From G11 sp947167445 (lineage in GTDB: Bacteria; Bacillota; Clostridia; Lachnospirales; Lachnospiraceae): 64,000 nt of DNA. Where the stretch lies: the NCBI GenBank assembly GCA_947167445.1, contig CAMVID010000015.1, positions 16,929-80,928 on the forward strand, given 5' to 3'. Position 1 is the first letter of the stretch; each line of letters begins with the position of its first letter. Both the position numbers and the translations under genes were made by a program. Below the pieces are notes generated by a model that saw only the letters and a program-made list of their open reading frames with translations, did no database searches and had not been told where the DNA came from. Shown piece after piece: positions 16,143 to 24,926 of this stretch.

Positions 16143-16763
16143 TTATTCTTTAATCAGATGCCTTATGTCGCTTCGGTTGTTAAGGTAGAGCTTATCCAGG
16201 ATTCCGGATATCATCTTCTTTACATATGCGTAGGAGTAATTGGCTTTCTCCGCAATCTCCTTGTTGGTACAGCCCTCCGCCACCAGTTTAACCACCGACA
16301 GTTCCGCCGGAGTAAGAATCTTCTCAAGTTCCTTAAGTTTCTCAATGTTATAACCTGATGTGCCATCCTCCTTGGGGCTCTCCTGGGTTTCCTGTCTTAT
16401 TCTGGAGCCAAGCCTTGCAAGGAACACTTCCTTTATGAAGGGCTTTGTCACATAATCCGCTGCTCCCATCTTAAGACCCTTGATTTCAAAATCCGGAGCG
16501 TCCATTCCCGTGAGGAAGATTATTGGAATATCTTCGCAGCCCCTTATTTTCCTGATTTCCTCGAAGGTTTCGTAGCCGTCCATCTCTGGCATGTCCACAT
16601 CAAGAAGGATAAGGTCATACCCTGTGTTTCTGCCAAGAAGCTTAAGGGCCTGGGGACCTGATTTCGCCAGGCTTACATTGTAGCCGGCGTTGACCAGTAT
16701 ATCCTCTCCCGAATTAAGCATGTTGATATCATCGTCAATGTATAGAATTGTTCCCTGTGCCAT
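16143..16763 (-). CDS. Response regulator with LuxR-type HTH
   Basis: 206 residues. A receiver domain (ILYIDDDINMLNSGED, phospho-acceptor Asp in LILLDVDMPEMDG, Lys in DYVTKPF) is followed by a C-terminal helix-turn-helix of the LuxR/FixJ sort (LTPAELSVVKLVAEGCTNKE, then ANYSYAYVKKMISGILDKL). Its start overlaps the end of the hybrid kinase gene by 29 bases, so the pair is co-translated. Targets unknown. Confidence 0.9.
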   Translation of the reverse strand: MAQGTILYIDDDINMLNSGEDILVNAGYNVSLAKSGPQALKLLGRNTGYDLILLDVDMPEMDGYETFEEIRKIRGCEDIPIIFLTGMDAPDFEIKGLKMGAADYVTKPFIKEVFLARLGSRIRQETQESPKEDGTSGYNIEKLKELEKILTPAELSVVKLVAEGCTNKEIAEKANYSYAYVKKMISGILDKLYLNNRSDIRHLIKE

Positions 16764-19143
16764 TTTGTTCCATTAACCCCTTAATATCTTTTTGTGCCTT
16801 TTCAAATTCTATTTCTGAAATGTCTTCTCTTATGGCCTTAAGTCTGTTTAGGATTTCACTGTCTTTGCTGTTTTCCATCAGCTCGTCTATAAGTCTTAAG
16901 GATTCCACACGGTTGTAGCTTTCCAAAGACTCCAAAAGTTCTTTTGCTGTTTCATACAAATCAGCGGATGCAAGATAAGCTTCTTTCACCGGCTGTTCAT
17001 GAGACTCTGTTATATTGCTGTTCTTATTAAACTCTGTTAAGAATGCATCCACGCCCTCCTTGGCTCTGAGCCATTCAAACTTAACAAAGCCTGCTGCAGA
17101 AGTAATATATGAAATATCCTCCTGCCTTGCCCTCTTCTCAAGTCTCTTTGCGGTATGATAAAGGTCAGTGGCTCCCACATTTCTGGCATTTCCCTTAAGA
17201 GAGTGGAAAAGTATGGTCAAGTCAGCCAGGTTCTTCGCATCAAGTCTGGTCTCAAGATTTGCCAGCTCCTTTTCGTAATTCTCTGCGAAGTAGCCTGCGA
17301 TTCTGGCATACTGCTTTAAGTCGCCTCCCAGGTACCTAAGGCCTTCAGACAGGCTGATGTCGTAGGGCTTTAGGAGTTCGGAATACATATCGATCTGTTC
17401 CTGCGTGTATTCCTCGGATGCCTTTACATCTATTCTTGTTACAAGTCTTGCGGGAAGATGCTCCGAGATTTCCTGCTCAAGAAGATGCCAGTCAATGGGT
17501 TTATAAAGACATCCATCAAAGCCCTTTTGTAAAAACATCTCCTTCTTATCAGCGGACACATCTGCAGTGAGAACAAGAATGGGGGTGTGCTTGTCCCCGT
17601 CCATTTCTCTTAAATGCTCCATAGCCTGTAATCCATCGATTTCAGGCATCATGTAATCCATCAAAACCAGATCAGGCTTCTCTGTGGCAAACTTCTCATA
17701 GCTGTCCCTGGCATCATCTGCCGTAATTACGTGTATAAGGGTTTTCTTAAGAAGTGATTTCACAACGCTTAAATTCATCTTGTTGTCATCAACCACCAAA
17801 ATCTTGGCATCCGGAGCAACAAAGGAACCGTTTTTAAATTCATTTCCGAAGGTTTCAACCTCATCTCCTATTTCCTGTTCAACAGTGAAATAGAACTTAC
17901 TGCCCTTACCGTATTCACTTTCAACGTAAATTCTGCTTCCGAAAAGTTCCGCCAGTCCCTGGGCAATAGCAAGGCCCAAGCCGGTGCCTTCTATGTTCCT
18001 GTTCTTTGCAAGGTCGGCACGCTCAAAGCTTGAGAAAATCGTCTTAAGAGCAGCCTTCTCAATTCCCACACCTGTATCCTTAACCTCAAAGTAAAGTCTT
18101 ACCTTATCCTCTGAAGTGCTTTCGTTTCTGACTGTAAAGGTTATGCAGCCTTCTTTTGTGTATTTAATGGAGTTTGAAAGAAGGTTGGTTATAATCTGCA
18201 GGAGCTTACGCATGTCGCCCTTAAGAACTTTTGGGATATATCCGGTTTTTTCTATCAAAAATTCCAGGCTCTTATTTGCGGCTTCCTTGCCGAAATATGC
18301 GCTGATGTTACCAAGCATTTCTGAGAAGTCATAGGGCTCATTAATGAGTTCTTCCTTCACCGCATTAAGCCTTGAAAACTGCAGCACCTGGTTAACCTCA
18401 AAGAGAAGCTGCTTACCTGCCGCTTCGGCATTCTTGGCATACTCTCTTATGGTATCGCTGTCAGACTCCCTGTAAATCATCTCGTTCATTCCCATCATCA
18501 TGTTGATGGGGGTTCTGATTTCATGGCTCATGTTGGCAAGGAAACGGCTCTTGGCTTTGCTGGCCTCCTCGGCAATTTCCTTCTGCTTCCTGTACTGAGC
18601 TATGTATACTAAGAAAATCAGGCCGATGGCAATTCCAGCCAGGACGAATCCCGTTACCTGGTCAAGGAGCATGTCTTCTTCTGACACATAGTCATTAACC
18701 AACTGGGGATAAATGTATGCGACGCAGCACACTCCTACGTAGTAAAGGGTCTCAATGGTCTCCATTACTATTAAGAGTTTGCCTCTGAACATCAGAAATG
18801 AGAAAACAAGGGAGAAAGTGAAAAAATAGGGCATGGAGCCGTACAATCCGCCCATTTCAAAGAAAAGCATGGTAAACAGTCCCATGAATACCGCAATGGT
18901 GGTAATTATGTAGCCCACCACGTATTTGCCGGTCTTGTCCACGAACCACAACAAAAGAATACTTAAGATGGCAGCTGCAAAGTTAATTAATCCACCGGAA
19001 ATGGAAAGCCCCATCAGGATGCTTTGAAGCCCCGCAAAAATACTTACCAGAATTCCTGCAATACCAAGGACTTTAAAGAGCGTGATTTCAATCTCCGAGT
19101 CCTTCTTAATATAATGTAGAAATTTGTCCTTAAGTTCTTTCAT
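16735..19143 (-). CDS. Hybrid sensor histidine kinase with receiver and Hpt domains
   Basis: 802 residues. Six hydrophobic helices (about 20-190) form a membrane sensor, then a HisKA domain (FLANMSHEIRTPINMMMGMN, His about 209), an HATPase_c domain (LLSNSIKYTKEG, DTGVGI, EGTGLGLAIAQGL), a receiver (ILVVDDNKMNLSV, LVLMDYMMPEIDG) and a C-terminal Hpt domain (LFHSLKGNARNVGA). This gives a full internal phosphorelay that can feed the separate response regulator downstream. No periplasmic ligand domain is present, so the signal is probably sensed in the membrane. Confidence 0.92.
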   Translation of the reverse strand: MKELKDKFLHYIKKDSEIEITLFKVLGIAGILVSIFAGLQSILMGLSISGGLINFAAAILSILLLWFVDKTGKYVVGYIITTIAVFMGLFTMLFFEMGGLYGSMPYFFTFSLVFSFLMFRGKLLIVMETIETLYYVGVCCVAYIYPQLVNDYVSEEDMLLDQVTGFVLAGIAIGLIFLVYIAQYRKQKEIAEEASKAKSRFLANMSHEIRTPINMMMGMNEMIYRESDSDTIREYAKNAEAAGKQLLFEVNQVLQFSRLNAVKEELINEPYDFSEMLGNISAYFGKEAANKSLEFLIEKTGYIPKVLKGDMRKLLQIITNLLSNSIKYTKEGCITFTVRNESTSEDKVRLYFEVKDTGVGIEKAALKTIFSSFERADLAKNRNIEGTGLGLAIAQGLAELFGSRIYVESEYGKGSKFYFTVEQEIGDEVETFGNEFKNGSFVAPDAKILVVDDNKMNLSVVKSLLKKTLIHVITADDARDSYEKFATEKPDLVLMDYMMPEIDGLQAMEHLREMDGDKHTPILVLTADVSADKKEMFLQKGFDGCLYKPIDWHLLEQEISEHLPARLVTRIDVKASEEYTQEQIDMYSELLKPYDISLSEGLRYLGGDLKQYARIAGYFAENYEKELANLETRLDAKNLADLTILFHSLKGNARNVGATDLYHTAKRLEKRARQEDISYITSAAGFVKFEWLRAKEGVDAFLTEFNKNSNITESHEQPVKEAYLASADLYETAKELLESLESYNRVESLRLIDELMENSKDSEILNRLKAIREDISEIEFEKAQKDIKGLMEQNGTGNNSIH

Positions 19144-19182
19144 ACCCTCTTCCCAATCTCATAAAGAATTTCAAACTTAAGT

Positions 19183-19216
19183 AATACCCTTCCAAGCTAT
19201 CGCCAGGAAGGGTATT
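19183..19216 (-). terminator. Strong hairpin after the TetR-led operon, possible terminator
   Basis: 11-bp perfect stem (AATACCCTTCC / GGAAGGGTATT) 31 bp beyond the aminotransferase stop. The 3' side has only a short T-poor tail, so termination strength is uncertain. It also separates this operon from the kinase gene start at 19143. Confidence 0.6.
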
Positions 19217-19247
19217 CCCTCTTACTCAATTATAGATTTAGTACACC

Positions 19248-20747
19248 TTATTTTACAAGACCCTTGTCTGTCTTTTTAACGTGTTTGAATACGTTCTCGA
19301 ATCTGTTAAGAGCCTCATCAATGATTTCAGGAGTATCTGCCATTGATGTGTAAAGTCTTGAACCTGCAAGGGTTACGATACCGTTTGCCATGTAAGCTGC
19401 ACCCATCTTCTCCATGGAGTCTTTTCTCACATACATCATATCCTTATTCTTAAGGATGCCGAGAGCTGACTTAATGAAGCTTAAGGATGAGAAGTCGAAG
19501 CTCATAGCACCTGTACACTCAAGGTGACAGATTGAACCCTGGTTGTAAGCAACGAAAGGAAGACCGTAACGATCGATTAATTCCTTTAAGCCGTCTGTAA
19601 GCTTGTCGCCCATCTTGCCTGCCTTCTCACAAGCGTTCTGTGCTGCGATTTCCTGAATGGCTGCTGTACCTGCCACACATGATAAGGGGTTGGCTGCCAG
19701 GGTACCGCCAACGTATGCACGATGTTTACCTGTTGCAAGGCCTGCTGCCATTAACTGTGCATATTCTTTCTTACCGCCGACACCGCCTGCTGCGGGATAT
19801 CCGCCTGCGATAATCTTACCAAAGATTGTAAGATCGGGTACTACATCGAAGTATTCCTGAGCACCGCCGATGCCTACACGGAAGCCGGTAACAACCTCAT
19901 CGAAGATAAGGAGTGCGCCGTACTTGTCGCAAAGCTCACGAACGTGCTTGTTGTAATCTCTTGCAATGGGTCTTGTACCACTCTCGGGACCGCAGGGCTC
20001 AACCATAACTGCAGCTGTGCCGCCTTTTAAGCGGTTTCTCTTAAGAATTGCCTCCAGCATATTTAAGTCGTTGGGTCTGCACTCATCTGTGGTTCTGTAA
20101 TCTGCTCCGGGGATACCGTGGGATTCAAGAAGTCCACGAGATCCGGGAATCTTTAAGCCGTATACAAGCTGATCTGACCAGCCGTGGTATGCACCACCCA
20201 TCTTGATAATTCTCTTTTTGCCTGTAGCAATACGAGCGATACGAAGAGCTGCCATACATGATTCTGTACCTGAACCAAGCATTCTGAACATCTCTACGTT
20301 AGGCATGTGCTTGTTGATTTCCTTAGCAAGCATAAGCTCTGACTCGTGAAGAAGACCGGTTACAGGACCACACTCTTCAAGTAATTTCTCTACTCTCTTT
20401 CTTACGGGTTCGTAGTTACTTCCAAGGATTGTAGGACCACCTGCCTGAAGGAAGTCAATGTATTTGTTGCCATCCTTATCATAAAGATAAGCGCCTTCGG
20501 CTTTCTCCATACACATGGGGAAGGGCTTGTTGAAAGCAAGGTTATGCTGTACACCGCCGGGGATGTAGTTCTTTGCTTCCTCATAAACTGCCTTTGATGC
20601 CTTACATTTCTCATCATAGTAGGGCATAATCTCTGAGTTATAGTACTCATCATCTACTTCCCAGATAGGCTGACTTGTCAGCTTCTTAAGTCTGGCATTG
20701 ATCTCACTGGGGTCGTCCCATCTTGAAATTCCGCAATTGTTACTCAT
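19248..20747 (-). CDS. Class III aminotransferase, glutamate-1-semialdehyde aminomutase-like
   Basis: 499 residues from the ATG at 20747, which has GGAGG eight bases upstream. PLP-dependent class III fold: GAYLYDKDGNKYIDFLQAGG, GSGTESCMAALRIAR, AYHGWSDQLVYG, DEVVTGFRVG and the PLP lysine in LTIFGKIIAGGYPAAGGVGG. The general layout is closest to glutamate-1-semialdehyde 2,1-aminomutase, but ~70 extra N-terminal residues and the operon partners (FGGY kinase, class II aldolase, GtrA protein) argue against tetrapyrrole synthesis. More likely it aminates or isomerises an aldehyde or keto sugar product of the aldolase (inference). Its start overlaps the GtrA stop by eight bases. Confidence 0.82.
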   Translation of the reverse strand: MSNNCGISRWDDPSEINARLKKLTSQPIWEVDDEYYNSEIMPYYDEKCKASKAVYEEAKNYIPGGVQHNLAFNKPFPMCMEKAEGAYLYDKDGNKYIDFLQAGGPTILGSNYEPVRKRVEKLLEECGPVTGLLHESELMLAKEINKHMPNVEMFRMLGSGTESCMAALRIARIATGKKRIIKMGGAYHGWSDQLVYGLKIPGSRGLLESHGIPGADYRTTDECRPNDLNMLEAILKRNRLKGGTAAVMVEPCGPESGTRPIARDYNKHVRELCDKYGALLIFDEVVTGFRVGIGGAQEYFDVVPDLTIFGKIIAGGYPAAGGVGGKKEYAQLMAAGLATGKHRAYVGGTLAANPLSCVAGTAAIQEIAAQNACEKAGKMGDKLTDGLKELIDRYGLPFVAYNQGSICHLECTGAMSFDFSSLSFIKSALGILKNKDMMYVRKDSMEKMGAAYMANGIVTLAGSRLYTSMADTPEIIDEALNRFENVFKHVKKTDKGLVK

Positions 20748-21198
20748 TAGTGTTTCCTCCATTTTCTTTATCTTTAATTGCTCTTTCGTTTGTGTCTATT
20801 GATTTACCGAATACTACGAATCTGTCGTAGAGATACTCGGTAATAAAATTACAAGCCATGTTAAGTCCGGTAACTATGTACTCGTTCCAGCCCCTGGTTT
20901 CTGCCAGGTAGTTTCCCGCGATGGTACTTAAAGGTGTGAACACTGCGTAGAACGCGGCGACTTTTAACATCGCTATGGGAACATTATTGGCGGACTGGAA
21001 GGTGAACTGTCTATTTAAGGTGAAGTTCCAAACCACCGAAAGTACCAGAGCTATAAGATACTTGGGCCAATAGGGCCAGGGTGTAAATCTTTCAAGCAAT
21101 GTGAAAGACAGAATCTCTATTACTCCTGCCGATACGGAAAAGAGGCAGAACTTAATCATCCTGGCAATTTCTTTTTTCTTTTCTGTGTCTGCTGCCAT
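20740..21198 (-). CDS. GtrA-family membrane protein
   Basis: 152 residues with four hydrophobic helices and the GtrA family hallmarks VVWNFTLNRQFTFQ and NFITEYLYDRFVVF. GtrA proteins are thought to move polyprenyl-linked sugars across the membrane or to help membrane sugar transfer. Its place between a soluble aldolase and an aminotransferase is unusual. Starts one base after the aldolase stop codon. Confidence 0.85.
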   Translation of the reverse strand: MAADTEKKKEIARMIKFCLFSVSAGVIEILSFTLLERFTPWPYWPKYLIALVLSVVWNFTLNRQFTFQSANNVPIAMLKVAAFYAVFTPLSTIAGNYLAETRGWNEYIVTGLNMACNFITEYLYDRFVVFGKSIDTNERAIKDKENGGNTNE

Positions 21199-21199
21199 C

Positions 21200-22180
21200 C
21201 TATTTTCCTTTCTGCTTGGAGTATTTCTTCTTGTATACGAATCTCATAAGTGCGCAGTCAAAGGCACCCAGTGCTATTTTGACGTTTAATGCATCGGTTA
21301 AGCGTTTGGAAATTGCCGACTTGATGATTAACATCTCAAGGGCTTTGGCATCATCAGGGTCCTCAGTAAGAATTACGGCGCCTACGCCCTTCACAAGTAC
21401 CAGATCCTGTTTATTAAGAGCCTTAAGAAGGTCTGCGTCGTTATTTGAGATGACTCTGATTTTGCCTCCTATCATCTGAGCAATGTCGTCAAGCTGGCAT
21501 TTAAAGCCTTTGCCCTCAGCAATTGCAAGGACATTTTCGTCATCGACGATTATTGCGTCTTTGCAGGCGTTTCTAAAGGTGGAACTGAGCTCGACCTTGT
21601 TGATGAGGGGCTTAAAGACGTTTTTCTCCACTGCTCTCTTGCAGACTTCCTCAAGAAGCTCGGCCTTTCTCACCGCGTCAAATCTGTCTGCGCCGCAGAT
21701 GACCGCGCCGTGATGAATCATGAGAACAACCTTGGAGCCCTTAAGCATCTGCTCTTCAACGTTGTATTTAAGTTTTCCGGTTCCGGGAAGTCCGTATCCC
21801 GCAACTCTTATTTCGCCGAGGATTTCCTTCTCCTCGTGGGTCAGATCAAGTATTCCAGTGCCCACAAGGCCCACTGCTGTGGCGTAATCCTGGTGAGTGT
21901 GAACAACGAACTTAACGTCGTCAAAAATCTGATATGCGGAAGCATGTATTTTTTTCTCGCTGGAGGGCTTCCTTGGACCGTCATAGGTTCCGTCCTCCAT
22001 GTTGTATACCGGCACATCCTCGGGAGTCATCAAATCATAAGCAAGACCGCTGGGTGATATTGCAAAATGCGTTGCGTCCTTTCTTGCGCTTATGTTTCCC
22101 CAGGTTCTGGCAACCAGCTTCTTCTCCACCAGTTCCATTCCTGTGTCCGAGACCAGTTTTCTAAGTTCCAAATCTTCCAT
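21200..22180 (-). CDS. Class II aldolase/adducin family protein with extra degenerate C-terminal aldolase half
   Basis: 326 residues. The first ~205 form a complete class II (fuculose-phosphate type) aldolase: GNISARKDATHFAISPSGLA, acidic catalytic residue in PSSEKKIH, zinc ligands in VVHTHQDYATAVG and LMIHHGAVICG. The last ~120 residues (DDIAQMIGGKIRVIS ... LVLVKGVGAVILTEDPDDAK) look like a second, shortened aldolase domain without the HxH metal motif. Such enzymes split sugar phosphates into DHAP and an aldehyde. The neighbouring FGGY kinase would supply the phosphorylated substrate. Substrate not predictable. Confidence 0.85.
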   Translation of the reverse strand: MEDLELRKLVSDTGMELVEKKLVARTWGNISARKDATHFAISPSGLAYDLMTPEDVPVYNMEDGTYDGPRKPSSEKKIHASAYQIFDDVKFVVHTHQDYATAVGLVGTGILDLTHEEKEILGEIRVAGYGLPGTGKLKYNVEEQMLKGSKVVLMIHHGAVICGADRFDAVRKAELLEEVCKRAVEKNVFKPLINKVELSSTFRNACKDAIIVDDENVLAIAEGKGFKCQLDDIAQMIGGKIRVISNNDADLLKALNKQDLVLVKGVGAVILTEDPDDAKALEMLIIKSAISKRLTDALNVKIALGAFDCALMRFVYKKKYSKQKGK

Positions 22181-22196
22181 CTGTCTGTCCCGCCTC

Positions 22197-23789
22197 CTAA
22201 TCGTTCATTTCTGAAAACAGTTTCTTATTTGCTCCGTGGAGCTTTTTGAATACTGCATAGTTTTTGTCGTAAATTGCTCTGTTGTCGGGGTTTGGCTTAA
22301 AGGTGTTCTTAACCTTTATGTAGTGCCTTACATTGTCGATGGAATCCACGATTCCAAGTCCGACACCTGCTATCATTGCCGCTCCCACGGCTCCCACGTC
22401 CTGAGAGTCCTCAACGGTTTCAATGGTGCGTCCCGTGATGTCCGCCAGAATCTGGCAGGTTACCTCTGAGAGGGCGCCGCCGCCCACGAATCTTATGGTC
22501 TTTGAGGTTTCCACCTTCTTGTCCTCACACTCAAGCATCCATCTTAAGTGGAAGCAGATACCCTCCAAAACCGCACGAATCATCTCGGTCTTTCCTGTTT
22601 CTATCTTTATGTTGAAAAAGATTCCCGCAGCATCGGGATCCTCGAAAGGACATCTGTTTCCGTGAAGCCAAGGGGTGAAGATTACCCCGTTTGAACCGGG
22701 CGGGCAATTCTTAATGGTGTCAGAGAGGTAATCGTAAAGGCTTATGTAAGTTGATTCCGTACACTCTGCCACATGCTGTTTCTTAAGGTAAATGCCGATT
22801 TCGTCAAGAGCCAGATGCTCCTTTACCCACTCGAAACACTTGCCTGCGGTTTCCATCTCGGCAAAGTAGTTAAATATTCCTTCCTTGGCGCCTACAGTTG
22901 CGGCTATCATGGAAACTATATCAACTATCTGTTTGCTTGTTACGGTTGACACCCATCCGGAGGTTCCGGAGTAAATATGGGTTTCGCCGGGTTTTACACA
23001 ACCGGCACCGACTCCGATAAGGGTGGCATCGCCGCCTCCGCCAAATACGGGAGTTCCGGCTTTAAGGCCCAAATCTTCTGCAGCCTTCTCCGTGAGGCCG
23101 CCTGCCTTGTCGGTACACTCAATAACCTTGGGAAGGTGATTTTTATCAACGCCAAAGGCTTTGCACAGGCCCTGATTCCATTCCCACTTGCCATCTCTTG
23201 TGTCGTAAAGGAAGGTGGCGTAGGCGGAATCCTTGGTCATTACGAATTCACCTGTGCATCTTAAAATCAGGTATTCCTTAACGTCCAGCCATTTATATAT
23301 TTTCTTGTAAACTTCAGGTTCATATTCCTTAACCCATCTGTATTTCCAAATGGGGTCCTTTGCGGAAGTAGGTGCTGCAGTAGTTGCCCTTAGAGCTTTG
23401 ATGAGCTTAGGGATGCTTAAGCCTGCAACTCTGGGGCCGGCGCCGGCGTACTTTGCCATAACTTCCTCCGCACGCTGATCCATATAGCTCATGGGGCGCC
23501 TTAAGAGGTTACCCTCCTTATCCACGAGAACCAGACCCTGCATCTGTGAACAGAAGCTGATTCCGAAGATTTCGCTGGAGTCTATTCCTGTCTTCTCAAG
23601 GAGAGTTTTGGTGCTGTCACACATGGCTTTCCACCACTCATCTCCGTCCTGCTCGGCCCCGCCGTTGTCAAGAATGTAGAGTTTGTATGAACCATATGCG
23701 CCGTCCACCAGCTCAACCTTTTCCCCAATGGAGAACAGGCAGGTTTTTACCCCCGTTGTTCCCACATCATACGATATTACATATCCCAT
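22197..23789 (-). CDS. FGGY-family carbohydrate kinase (xylulokinase-like)
   Basis: 530 residues. Opens MGYVISYDVGTTGVKTCLFS (phosphate loop 1) and has SFCSQMQGLVLVDKEG, MSYMDQRAEE, the catalytic-Asp-type region around FGGGGDATLIGVGAG, the loop GVIFTPWLHGNRCPFEDPDA and the phosphate-2 motif FVGGGALSEVTCQILADITG. This fits pentulose kinases and AI-2-kinase-like proteins. It directly follows the TetR gene (11 bp) and precedes the aldolase (16 bp), a kinase-then-aldolase order typical of sugar breakdown. The sugar is unknown; no transporter is in the operon. Confidence 0.88.
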   Translation of the reverse strand: MGYVISYDVGTTGVKTCLFSIGEKVELVDGAYGSYKLYILDNGGAEQDGDEWWKAMCDSTKTLLEKTGIDSSEIFGISFCSQMQGLVLVDKEGNLLRRPMSYMDQRAEEVMAKYAGAGPRVAGLSIPKLIKALRATTAAPTSAKDPIWKYRWVKEYEPEVYKKIYKWLDVKEYLILRCTGEFVMTKDSAYATFLYDTRDGKWEWNQGLCKAFGVDKNHLPKVIECTDKAGGLTEKAAEDLGLKAGTPVFGGGGDATLIGVGAGCVKPGETHIYSGTSGWVSTVTSKQIVDIVSMIAATVGAKEGIFNYFAEMETAGKCFEWVKEHLALDEIGIYLKKQHVAECTESTYISLYDYLSDTIKNCPPGSNGVIFTPWLHGNRCPFEDPDAAGIFFNIKIETGKTEMIRAVLEGICFHLRWMLECEDKKVETSKTIRFVGGGALSEVTCQILADITGRTIETVEDSQDVGAVGAAMIAGVGLGIVDSIDNVRHYIKVKNTFKPNPDNRAIYDKNYAVFKKLHGANKKLFSEMND

Positions 23790-23800
23790 GTATTCCTCCT

Positions 23801-24427
23801 TTACATTCCCAGCGCGTTACAAATAAATCTCACCAGCTCGTGCTCCATAGCCTCGTCATCCTCTAATGCCGTGTTTCCAAGATAGAGTTTCAGCCTCTCC
23901 TTATAGTAGTCGCAGCTGTAGGAGAACTGGAGCATCATAAACAGGTTATCTATAAAGAAGGCCACCGTGGCAGGGTCAAGATCCTTACGGCACTTCCCCT
24001 CTTCCCTGGCCTTTCTCAACAAGTCTGTATAAACAAGTGCGGATATTCCCTCAATCTCCTCAGCCAACATCCCTGCAAATTCCTTGGCACCACCTGATGT
24101 AATCTCGTTGTACATCATGTTGATGTTGACATTTCTCTTGGAGTGATTGATTAGAGTTCTTACCACTGCCCTGATGCTTGCTTCAAGATTGTCACTCTTA
24201 AAAGCAACTTCCTTTAAGGCATCCGTCAAGGCATTAAGGCCGTATCTTACACATGCCAAAAACAAGTCCTTCTTGTCTGCGTAGTACTTGTAGATAACGC
24301 CTACGCTTACTCCGGCGTTCTTGGCAATACGGGAAAGATTAGCCCCCACAAAACCCTCGTGGGCGAACTCAGCAATACCCGAATCTATAATTATCTGTAT
24401 CTGTTCGTCTGTGAGTTTCTTGTACAT
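23801..24427 (-). CDS. TetR-family transcriptional regulator
   Basis: 208 residues. N-terminal TetR HTH (IAEFAHEGFVGANLSRIAKN, AGVSVGVIYKYYADKKDLFL) and an all-helical effector domain. It is the first gene of the 24427-19248 operon and has a perfect palindrome 72 bp upstream, so autoregulation is likely. Confidence 0.9.
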   Translation of the reverse strand: MYKKLTDEQIQIIIDSGIAEFAHEGFVGANLSRIAKNAGVSVGVIYKYYADKKDLFLACVRYGLNALTDALKEVAFKSDNLEASIRAVVRTLINHSKRNVNINMMYNEITSGGAKEFAGMLAEEIEGISALVYTDLLRKAREEGKCRKDLDPATVAFFIDNLFMMLQFSYSCDYYKERLKLYLGNTALEDDEAMEHELVRFICNALGM

Positions 24428-24498
24428 AGGTTGGTTTCCTCCGGGTAGGCTTCTGCTTCACCCTGAGATTTGCTCTTGTTCTTGGATTTGTTTCCTCT

Positions 24499-24516
24499 CG
24501 TGAATCATCATTCACG
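24499..24516. promoter_or_regulatory. TetR-type operator
   Basis: CGTGAAT-CATC-ATTCACG, perfect 7-bp arms, between a candidate minus-strand promoter (TTGCGC-N17-TACTTT just upstream) and the TetR start at 24427. Binding there would block the whole sugar operon. Confidence 0.65.
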
Positions 24517-24565
24517 TCTTATAAATAAAGTATCACATATTGTTTTGTTGCGCAAGGGGAAATAT

Positions 24566-24633
24566 GTGCGTTTTGGGGACTGGCGTGTCTTGGCATGCGT
24601 AGTGCGCCAAGCAGGCCTGTCCCCAAATTGCAC
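24566..24633. repeat. Palindromic repeat, GTGCA...GGGGACAG family (degenerate copy)
   Basis: Ends GTGCGTTTTGGGGAC and CTGTCCCCAAATTGCAC form the outer stem; a different 30-base centre (with a TTGGC/GCCAA inner pairing) replaces the usual one. Lies between the TetR operator and the left long inverted repeat. Confidence 0.75.
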
Positions 24634-24640
24634 GTATTTG

Positions 24641-24926
24641 CACATTGGGCGGATAATTTCTTGTTTTTCCTTGTCTTATCCGCTGATTTGGCTTTCCTTG
24701 GTTTACATAAGTATGTAACTTTTGGGATTTCTACTAATAGAACCCCGAAATCGCGAATTTATTATGCTTCCGAAGCCCCAAAAAGGGCAAAATCAAGCAA
24801 AATAAGCGGATAAATCAGGTGATTTCACCTGATTATCCGCTTTTCTAGCTTGTTTTGGTTTACATAACGTTTCCGAAAGCATAACAAATGTGAGAAATCG
24901 CAATTTTGTTATGTCGTCGGCAATTC
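24641..24926. repeat. Long inverted repeat, left copy
   Basis: About 286 bp, matching in reverse orientation the segment 28324-28608. The inner ~150 bp, from ATTATGCTTCCGAAGCC to GTTATGTCGTCGGCAATT, is nearly identical; the outer half is diverged. It contains its own hairpin (24804-24842, AGCGGATAAATCAGGTGA and its complement). Its inner end encodes the last residues (LPTT) and stop codon of the CotH gene. No gene is seen in 24428-24908. Confidence 0.85.
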
